From an uncultured beta proteobacterium (GTDB lineage Bacteria > Pseudomonadota > Gammaproteobacteria > Burkholderiales > Rhodocyclaceae): DNA of 10,551 bases. Positions within the stretch are counted from its first letter, which is position 1. Every line of letters begins with the position of its first letter. Position numbers and translations under genes: made by a program. Positions 1-6,400 of this stretch are shown here, piece by piece. Below the pieces are notes generated by a model. That model did not search any database. It was not told where the DNA came from and saw nothing but the letters and a program-made list of their open reading frames with translations. Location of the stretch: positions 1 to 10,551 of the forward strand of contig CAIXAY010000534.1 of assembly GCA_903917505.1 (NCBI GenBank), read 5' to 3'.

Positions 1-121
1 CGCGCGCGCGGCTGTCGATCAGCGCAATGGACGGCCCGTCGCGCAGGGCCAAAGCCAGCGCCATGCCAAGCGGGCCGGCGCCGACGATGGCGATGTCGAC
101 CTCTTCGGGAAATTCAATCAC
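1..121 (-). CDS. UbiH/VisC/COQ6-family FAD-dependent monooxygenase, N-terminus only
   Basis: Forty codons are present before the gene leaves the left edge. They open with a short lead and then a beta-strand plus glycine-rich loop (IAIVGAGPLGMALALAL), the GxGxxG Rossmann motif that binds the ADP part of FAD, followed by the second strand ending in Asp (IALIDSR), as expected for the ribose-binding acid. This is the N-terminus of ubiquinone-biosynthesis ring hydroxylases (UbiH/UbiI/UbiF/UbiM group); the pepP-ubiH neighbourhood known from E. coli supports this over other flavoproteins. Which ring position it hydroxylates cannot be judged from this fragment. I chose the GTG at 119-121 as start because it overlaps the pepP stop codon (118-120), suggesting translational coupling; a purine-rich GAAGAAG inside the pepP end could serve as ribosome site. 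No ATG exists between the pepP stop and the FAD motif in this frame. Confidence 0.75.
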   Translation of the reverse strand, partial: MIEFPEEVDIAIVGAGPLGMALALALRDGPSIALIDSRAR

Positions 122-1413
122 TTGCGCATGACTTCTTCGATTTCGGCGATCGTCTTCGGCGCCGTCGTGTAAACGTCGCAGCCGTCGGCGGTGACGAAGG
201 CGTCGTCCTCGATGCGGATGCCGATGCCCTGCAGCGCCTCGGGCACATCGGCGCCGGGGCGCAGGTAGAGCCCCGGTTCGACGGTCAGCGCCATGTCGGG
301 CTCGAGCGCCACCCAGGCCTCACCCGACTTGTACTCGCCGGCGTCATGCACGTCGAGGCCGAGCCAGTGCCCGGTGCGATGCATGTAGAAGGGCTTGTAG
401 GCCTCGCTGGCGATGTTGTCGTCAACGCTGCCGGCCAGCAGCTTGAGGTCGATCAGGCCTTGCACCAGGACGCGCAGCGCGGCGTCGTGGTAGGCGATGA
501 ACGGCACGCCCGGCTTGATGGCGTCGATCGCCGCGCTTTGCGCGGCGAGGACGATTTCATAGACGTCGCGCTGGGCGCCGCTGAACTTGCCGTTGACGGG
601 GAAGGTGCGGGTGATGTCGGAAGCATAACCTTCGAGTTCGCAGCCGGCGTCGATCAGCACCAGCGCATGCTCGCCGAGCGGCTTGTCGTTTTCGATATAG
701 TGCAGCACGCAGGCGTTGTGCCCGCCGGCGACGATCGGCGAATAGGCGTGGCCGCCGGCGCCGCGCTTGCGGAATTCGTGGGAGAGTTCGGCTTCGAGTT
801 CATATTCGGCCATGCCCGGGCGGCAGGCGTGCATGGCGCGCGCGTGTCCGGCCGAGGCGATTTCCGCGGCGCGGCGCATGATCGCCATTTCCTGTGCGTC
901 CTTGCGCTGGCGCATCGGGTCGAGTGCCGCATGCAGGTCGCGAATTTCCGCCGGCGCCCGCTTGCCGGCACGCGCTTGCGCGCGCACCGCGTTCAGAGCG
1001 CCGACGATTTTCGCATCCCAGGCCGCGTCGCTACCCAGCGCGTGCCACAGGGCGCTGCGGTCGGCGATCAGCCCGGGCAGCTTCTCGTCGAATTCGGAAA
1101 AGGCATAGGCCTCGTCGAAACCGAAAGTCTCGCGCGCCGCCTGCGGGCCATGCCGGTAGCCATCCCAGACTTCGCGCTCGGCGTTCTTCTCGCGGCAGAA
1201 CAGGATGCTGCGCGGCGCCTTGCCGCCGACCAGGACGATGACCGCTTCCGGTTCGGGAAAGCCCGAGAGATACCAGAAGTAGCTGTCGAAGCGGAAGGGG
1301 TAATGCGAGTCGCGGTTGCGCACCTGCTCGGGTGCGGTCGGGATCACGGCCACGCCGTCGCCGATGACGGCGAGCAGGGCGCTGCGGCGCGTTGCGTAAG
1401 GTTCGTGCTTCAT
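118..1413 (-). CDS. pepP: Xaa-Pro aminopeptidase (aminopeptidase P, M24B)
   Basis: This 431-residue protein is a cytosolic dimetal peptidase that removes the N-terminal residue ahead of a proline. The first ~170 residues form the creatinase-like N-domain; the pita-bread catalytic domain follows. The metal ligands are all present: D255 and D266 (in [18 protein letters not shown]), H349 ([13 protein letters not shown]), E379 (LTVEPGLYL) and E402 (GIRIEDD). Their spacing tracks E. coli PepP (D260, D271, H354, E383, E406) within one residue, and length is close to the ~440 residues usual for the family. The ATG at 1411-1413 overlaps the murU stop in an ATGA arrangement, so it is translated in a chain after murU. 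Its own stop overlaps the GTG start of the UbiH-family gene. Nothing looks damaged. Confidence 0.95.
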   Translation of the reverse strand: MKHEPYATRRSALLAVIGDGVAVIPTAPEQVRNRDSHYPFRFDSYFWYLSGFPEPEAVIVLVGGKAPRSILFCREKNAEREVWDGYRHGPQAARETFGFDEAYAFSEFDEKLPGLIADRSALWHALGSDAAWDAKIVGALNAVRAQARAGKRAPAEIRDLHAALDPMRQRKDAQEMAIMRRAAEIASAGHARAMHACRPGMAEYELEAELSHEFRKRGAGGHAYSPIVAGGHNACVLHYIENDKPLGEHALVLIDAGCELEGYASDITRTFPVNGKFSGAQRDVYEIVLAAQSAAIDAIKPGVPFIAYHDAALRVLVQGLIDLKLLAGSVDDNIASEAYKPFYMHRTGHWLGLDVHDAGEYKSGEAWVALEPDMALTVEPGLYLRPGADVPEALQGIGIRIEDDAFVTADGCDVYTTAPKTIAEIEEVMRK

Positions 1414-2102
1414 GCGTGCGGGCTCACTTGAGTGTTCAGTTCACGGTCGAGTTCGGCGAGGCGTTCGGGCGTTCCTACGTCGACCCATCGCGCGTCATGA
1501 CGTTCCCCGCTGACCCTGCCTTGCGCGATGGCCGCGTCGAGCAGCGGGCGCATCTTCATGACCGCACCGCTCGGCACGCCGGCGAAGAAGCGCGGCGAAA
1601 AAACGCCGATGCCGGCGTAGGTCAGCGTCGGGCCGGCGGCGGTGCCGGCGTATCTGGCCGTCTCGCCGTCGAGGCAGAAGTCGCCGCCCGCATGTTCGCG
1701 CGGATTGGCGACCAGGACGAGATGCGCATGGCGCGCGGCAAGTGCGCGTGCGCGGCGAAAATCCCAGTCGCACCAGATGTCGCCATTGACCACGAGAAAG
1801 GCCTCGTCGCCAAGCAGCGGCAAAGCCCTGGCGATGCCGCCGGCGGTTTCCAGCGCGCCCGGCGGCTCGGGCGAATAGCGGATGGCGAGACCGAAGCGTC
1901 GGCCGTCGCCGAGCGCGGCTTCGATCTTCTCGCCAAGATGCGCGTGATTGATGACGACGTCCTTGAAGCCGGCGGCGGCGAGGCGCTCCAGATGCCAGAC
2001 GATGAGCGGCTTGCCGCCGGCCGGCAGCAGCGGCTTGGGCAGCGTGTCGGTGAGCGGCCGCAGCCGTTCGCCGCGCCCGGCGGCGAGAATCATCGCTTTC
2101 AT
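1410..2102 (-). CDS. murU: N-acetylmuramate-1-phosphate uridylyltransferase, MurU-type
   Basis: This 230-residue nucleotidyltransferase begins with the sugar-nucleotide signature [20 protein letters not shown] (residues 5-24). LETAGG (84-89) and VVNGDIW (104-110, D108 as probable Mg ligand) follow, with [10 protein letters not shown] near the C-terminus. In Pseudomonas putida, MurU converts MurNAc-alpha-1-phosphate plus UTP to UDP-MurNAc, letting recycled muramic acid bypass the fosfomycin-sensitive MurA step. The pairing with amgK upstream on the same strand, beside divergent lptD, supports MurU over a generic glucose- or mannose-1-phosphate transferase. I placed the start at 2102 because GGAG (plus-strand CTCC, 2109-2112) lies six bases upstream. 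The frame stays open to 2192, but that extension is encoded by a dispersed repeat and is not family-like. The stop overlaps the pepP start by four bases. Confidence 0.88.
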   Translation of the reverse strand: MKAMILAAGRGERLRPLTDTLPKPLLPAGGKPLIVWHLERLAAAGFKDVVINHAHLGEKIEAALGDGRRFGLAIRYSPEPPGALETAGGIARALPLLGDEAFLVVNGDIWCDWDFRRARALAARHAHLVLVANPREHAGGDFCLDGETARYAGTAAGPTLTYAGIGVFSPRFFAGVPSGAVMKMRPLLDAAIAQGRVSGERHDARWVDVGTPERLAELDRELNTQVSPHA

Positions 2103-2108
2103 TTGGTG

Positions 2109-2112
2109 CTCC
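2109..2112 (-). promoter_or_regulatory. Ribosome binding site deciding the murU start
   Basis: The minus strand reads GGAG six bases before the ATG at 2102. It lies just outside the repeat element that fills the rest of the amgK-murU gap, so the element leaves the translation signal of murU intact. This supports 2102 over the in-frame ATG at 2192 or the ATG at 2093. Confidence 0.6.
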
Positions 2113-2122
2113 GAAAAGAGCG

Positions 2123-2250
2123 ATTGACCACAACGAGCACAAAGAGCACAACGAAATTCAAGGCGTGAGAATCTTTGCGCATTTGCTCGCAACCTAACAA
2201 GGTATTGTCTTGAAAGTTTTCGTTGTGACCGTTGTGCGCCTTGTGGTTCA
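2123..2250. repeat. Palindromic intergenic repeat, copy 1 (triple 9-bp units as inverted arms)
   Basis: The left arm (2129-2155) is three tandem 9-mers: CACAACGAG, CACAAAGAG, CACAACGAA. The right arm (2219-2245) read in reverse complement is CACAAGGCG, CACAACGGT, CACAACGAA. The arms match at 22 of 27 positions around a 63-base core (2156-2218). The outermost bases extend the symmetry loosely (ATTGAC on the left, GTTCAT on the right). The core has an inner pair TTCAAG/CTTGAA. The element starts one base after the amgK stop codon and ends about 20 bases before the murU start, filling the gap of an otherwise compact operon. It resembles a non-autonomous MITE-like or REP-like repeat; no transposase or clear target duplication is visible. 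The same unit recurs at 9689-9811. Confidence 0.75.
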
Positions 2251-2251
2251 T

Positions 2252-3295
2252 TTAAAAAGTGTATCCGACATCAGCCGGTCGTTGCTCAAGCTGGTCGAGC
2301 AGGCGCGCCAGCGGCCGCAGGTCGAGGTAGCGCTCGCAGGTGCGGCGCAGGTAGGCGAGCACGCGTGGCATGTCATTCACGTAGCCGGCCTTGCCGTCGC
2401 GGTGGCAGAGGCGGGCGAAAATGCCGAGCACCTTGATCTGGCGCTGCGCACCCATCCATTCGTAATCGCAGTAGAAATCGTCGAAATCGGGGCGCACCGG
2501 CAAGCCGGCGGCGCGCGCCTGTTCCCAGTAGCGTATGACATAGTCAAGTTCCTCGGTCTCTTCCCAATTGATGTAGGCATCGCGGTAGAGCGAAACGAGA
2601 TCGTAGGTGATCGGGCCATAGACCGCGTCCTGGAAGTCGATGATGCCGGGATTGGCCGGATAGGTGACCGAATCGGCCTCGCCGCAGACCATCAGGTTAC
2701 GCGAATGGTAATCGCGGTGCACGAACACTTTGGCCTGCGCCAGGTTGTTGGCAAGAATCTTCTCGAATACGGTGCGCATCGTCGCGCGCTGCACCTCGCT
2801 CAGCGTGACGCCGAGGTGGCGGGCGACGTACCACTCGGGAAACAGGTCGAGCTCGCGCGCCAGCAGGGTGCGGTCGTAGTCGGGCAGGATGCCGGCCTGG
2901 CTGGCGCGCTGGATGTCGACCAGCGCGGAGTTGGCCTGGCGGTAGAGGCGGGGGGCGGTGGCGGCGTCGAGGACATCGAGATACATGGTCTTGCCGAGGT
3001 CGGAAAGCAGCAGGAATCCCTGCGCCAGATCGTGGCCGTACACTGCCGGCACATGCACGCCGGCGGCGCGGAACAGGCTGGCGACCTTGAGAAACGGGCG
3101 GCAGTCCTCGTGCTCGGGCGGCGCGTCCATGACGATGCGCGTGCTCGCATCGGGCAGCGTGACGCGAAAGTAGCGGCGGAAACTGGCGTCGGCCGATGCC
3201 GGTTCGAGCGCGAACGCTTGCGCGCGATGGCGCTCCGGGGAATCGCATGCGAGGTGACTGCTCAGCCAGTCACGCAACAGGACGGTACGCGGCAT
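2252..3295 (-). CDS. amgK: Anomeric MurNAc/GlcNAc kinase, AmgK-type
   Basis: This 347-residue cytosolic protein has the aminoglycoside-phosphotransferase kinase fold. The N-lobe carries a SFRRYFRV strand (38-45) and IVMDAPPE, the usual nucleotide-side segment. The catalytic loop is [12 protein letters not shown] (192-203), with D195 as probable base and N200 as metal ligand. [19 protein letters not shown] (218-236) supplies the metal-binding Asp, D220, and the following helix seen in sugar kinases of this family. AmgK phosphorylates the anomeric carbon of MurNAc or GlcNAc with ATP, feeding MurU, which is the next gene. The location, divergent from lptD and followed by murU, matches the known Pseudomonas arrangement. 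The start at 3295 has a strong AGGAG (plus-strand 3303-3307). A general APH-family phosphotransferase is the alternative, but context makes AmgK the better name. Confidence 0.88.
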   Translation of the reverse strand: MPRTVLLRDWLSSHLACDSPERHRAQAFALEPASADASFRRYFRVTLPDASTRIVMDAPPEHEDCRPFLKVASLFRAAGVHVPAVYGHDLAQGFLLLSDLGKTMYLDVLDAATAPRLYRQANSALVDIQRASQAGILPDYDRTLLARELDLFPEWYVARHLGVTLSEVQRATMRTVFEKILANNLAQAKVFVHRDYHSRNLMVCGEADSVTYPANPGIIDFQDAVYGPITYDLVSLYRDAYINWEETEELDYVIRYWEQARAAGLPVRPDFDDFYCDYEWMGAQRQIKVLGIFARLCHRDGKAGYVNDMPRVLAYLRRTCERYLDLRPLARLLDQLEQRPADVGYTF

Positions 3296-3302
3296 GCCGC
3301 TT

Positions 3303-3307
3303 CTCCT
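3303..3307 (-). promoter_or_regulatory. Strong ribosome binding site of amgK
   Basis: The minus strand reads TTAGGAGAAGCGGC directly before the amgK ATG, giving an AGGAG at good spacing. This contrasts with the divergent lptD gene, which has no recognisable counterpart. Confidence 0.7.
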
Positions 3308-3317
3308 AAGGCTATGG

Positions 3318-3341
3318 TGCTAAAATGCAACGATTTTACCA
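3318..3341. promoter_or_regulatory. Facing extended -10 elements in the amgK/lptD divergent region
   Basis: On the plus strand, TGCTAAAAT (3318-3326) fits a TGn-TATAAT extended -10 pointing at lptD. On the minus strand, TGGTAAAAT (3341-3333) fits the same pattern pointing at amgK. The two arms match in 8 of 9 positions around a 6-base spacer, making an imperfect 24-bp palindrome. Predicted starts near 3333 (plus) and 3326 (minus) would leave leaders of about 75 bases for lptD and about 31 for amgK. No good -35 hexamer stands at 17 bases from either, which is acceptable for extended -10 promoters. The palindrome could instead be a regulator's operator. The rest of 3296-3407 shows no gene. Confidence 0.4.
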
Positions 3342-3407
3342 CTCGCCCCGCTGGCCCCTGCGTCATCGGAAATAAGCGGTCGTGCTGTTTTTTACTGATC
3401 TTTCCGA

Positions 3408-6400
3408 ATGATTTTTTCTGCTCGGCGCAAGCACTACGCGCTGCTCTATTGCTGCGGTTTGGTCAGCGCTGTCGCCGGCACTTATGCAAGCGACGTATTG
3501 GCGCAGGCGCCTGCGCCGCTGCGCGTCGATCCCGTGCTGCTCGGCCTGCCGCCGCTCAAGCCGGCCGAAGCGCCCGCGCCTGCCGCGGCGGCGCCAGCAC
3601 CCGCGGCAGCAGCGAAGGAAGCGCCGGGCGTCGAGGTGAAATCGATCGAGGCTCCCGTCGTCGAGTCGCGTCCGGTCGACGCTGCGCCGGTCAGCCAGCC
3701 AGCCAAAGCCGGCAGCACAGCGTCCGGCATTACGGCGCCACCGCCCGAGCCGACGCCGGCGGCAGCGATTACACCGCCCGCATCGGCGCCGCAGCTGCCC
3801 ACACCACCGATACAGCCGACTACGCCAACAGCGCCAACAGCACCAACAGCACCCGTGCCGGCGGCTGCCGCAAATCCGGCGTCGGTTCCGGCGGCCGCTA
3901 CGCCGCCTGCACCGGCGCGCCAGGCGGCGCCAGCGTCAGCGGTTGGCCCGGCAACTGCGGTGCCGGCGAAAGCATCGGCCCAGCCTGCGGCGCCCGTTGC
4001 TCCCGTACCCACAGCCAGTGCTTCGGCCGGCAACGTCTCGTCATTGGCACCGCTGCGTGTCGATCCGGCCCTGCTCGGCCTGCCGCCGCCGACGGTGAGT
4101 GCGAGCGCCACGTCGGTTGCCGGTAGTCGTCCGGCGCAAGCCGGAACGCCAGCCGGCGCGCCCGCGCCTGGCGCACCGGTGGTGCTGGCTGCGGCAAGTA
4201 CCGGCAGTCCGGCCGCGGCCGGCAAGTCTTGGTACCGGTATGTCTGGGATCCGCTGGCCGACGCGTACAAATTTGGTACTTACGAGTTCTATCTGCCGCT
4301 CGTGACCTATCACCTGCGCAGCGCCTACACCTCCGAACAGATCGCCGACTATCAGGAACGCCCGCCGGGTTTCGGCGTCGGCAAGGGTTATTACAACGAG
4401 CGCGGAAACTGGGAGGGCATTTATGCCATGGGTTTCCAGGATTCGCATTTCAAGCCTTCGTATATCGCCGGTTACGGCTGGAAGGCCATGTGGCGTCCGG
4501 CCGACGATGTGCGTGTCGGCCTCGGCTACACCGCCGGCCTGATGACGCGCGCCGACATCGGGCACTACGTACCCTTCCCGGTCATTCTGCCAATGGCATC
4601 GCTGGCCTACAAGAATCTTAGCTTGGAATCGACCTATGTCCCGGGCGGCGCCGGTTTTGGCAATATCTTTTTCATCTGGGCAAAGTGGGAGATCGGCAAG
4701 ACCGGCGAAGCGATCGGCATGCCGAAGCCGCCGGCACCGCCACCTCCCGTGCCGACACAGATGGCCAACATCGCGTTCGGCGCCGCCACGCCGCTGGCGC
4801 AGCAGCGGGTGCCTTACGGCCCCGCGCTTGAGCCGGGAGCACGCCTGGCGACGGCGACGGAAACCCTGCCGCCGCAAGTTCCGGCGACCGGTCCGCGCGA
4901 CGAGGAGGAGGTGCCCGATGCGCTGCCGGCGCTGGCCTTGCGCGCGTCGAAAAGCATGGAGCCGCCACCCAAGGACAAGACCACGCCGCAACCCGTATTC
5001 CTGCGCGCGCAGCGCATGGCCGGCGAGGTCGACCGCGAATTCATCGCCGAGGGCGACGCCGAACTGCGCAAGATCGGCACCGTGCTCAATTCCGAGCGGC
5101 TGACCTACTGGCCGATCGACGATGAAGTCGAGGCCGAGGGCAATGTGCATCTGGCACAGGGCGGGGACTTGATCACCGGGCCGAAGATGCGCCTCAGGCT
5201 GGAAGACGAGATCGGCTACTTCGAGCAGCCGGCGTACACGCTCAAGCGGCAGCCGCAGGCCGGGAGCAAGGCCGCGGCGGACAAGGCTTTCGCCGAGAGC
5301 CCGGCGGGGCAGATCGGCGACAAGGACTGGTTCAACTCGGGCTTTGCCACGCCGCGCGTGCTCAACATCAAACCGGGTCAAACGACGTTCAACGAGACAC
5401 CCAAGCGCCACACGGCGACCGAAGGACGCGGCGAAGCCGACCGCATCGATTTCGAGGGGCAGAACCAGGTCAGGCTGACCAACGCCACCTATACCACCTG
5501 TTCGCCGGGCAACGATGACTGGTATGCCAAGGCCGGCGATCTCAAGCTCGACTACGACCGCGGGGTCGGCGAGGGCAAGGACGGAACGATCTATTTCAAG
5601 GATGTTCCGATACTCTATTCGCCGTGGCTTTCCTTCTCGCTCAATAATGAGCGCAAATCGGGCTTCCTGGCGCCAAGCCTTGGCACCAACAGCGTCAACG
5701 GCATTGAAATGAGACAGCCCTATTACTGGAATATCGCGCCGAACATGGACGCGACGATCGCACCGCGAGAAATGAGCAAGCGTGGCGTCGAAGTGGGCAG
5801 CGAGTTCCGCTATCTCAATACGGCCTATGGCGGCGTTTATCGCGGCGTGGCAGCGGCCGAGGTGCTGCCGAACGACAACCTGCGCGACGGCGACAAGCGC
5901 TACGCGCTCGCCTTGCAGCACCTGCAGACGACAGCCAGCGGCTTTAGCGGCCTGATCAATTACAACAAGGTTTCGGACGACAATTACTTCACCGATCTGT
6001 CGAGCAACATAACGCAGACCTCGCAGGTCAACCTGACGCAACAGGCGCTGTTGAGCTATGGCGCCGGCTGGTGGGATGCCACTGTCAATGTGCTGAGCTA
6101 TCAGACGCTGCAGCCGGATCCGACGGTAACCAACCTGAACCCGTACCGGACCTTGCCGCAGATCACCGTCAATGCGCGCAAGTACGACCTGGCCATGACC
6201 GATGCCGTCTTCATGGGCCAGTACACCAATTTCACCAAGCCGGATCAGATCATCAGCGGCGTCAAGGTCAGCAATCCAGACGGCCAACGAACCGTGCTTT
6301 ACCCGCAGGTCTCGCTGCCCCACGTGACGCCCGGCTGGTACGTCACGCCGAAGCTCGGCGTCAATGTCCGCAACTATTCGCTGACCGGCCAGACGCTCGG

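Noticed and set aside
1..10. CG dinucleotide run at the window edge as a Z-DNA-like or repeat signal
   Set aside because: It lies within the UbiH-family reading frame as Arg and Ala codons in GC-rich DNA and is too short to interpret.
2103..2192. N-terminal extension of MurU starting at 2192
   Set aside because: The extra 30 residues are encoded by the palindromic repeat and are not family-like; the ATG at 2102 has a good GGAG.
3368..3398. Sigma-E-like promoter (GGAAATA ... ACTGA) before lptD
   Set aside because: lptD is sigma-E controlled in E. coli, but here the -35 match is imperfect and the ~19-base gap is too long for the consensus.
2210..4126. A 638-codon plus-strand frame over amgK and the start of lptD
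   Set aside because: It is antisense to a convincing kinase gene and out of frame with lptD, with low-complexity sequence in its second half.
4698..4990. An internal start giving a separate LptD after the PagP domain
   Set aside because: The few Met codons in the linker are not followed by a signal peptide, and the frame is continuous from PagP into the jellyroll.
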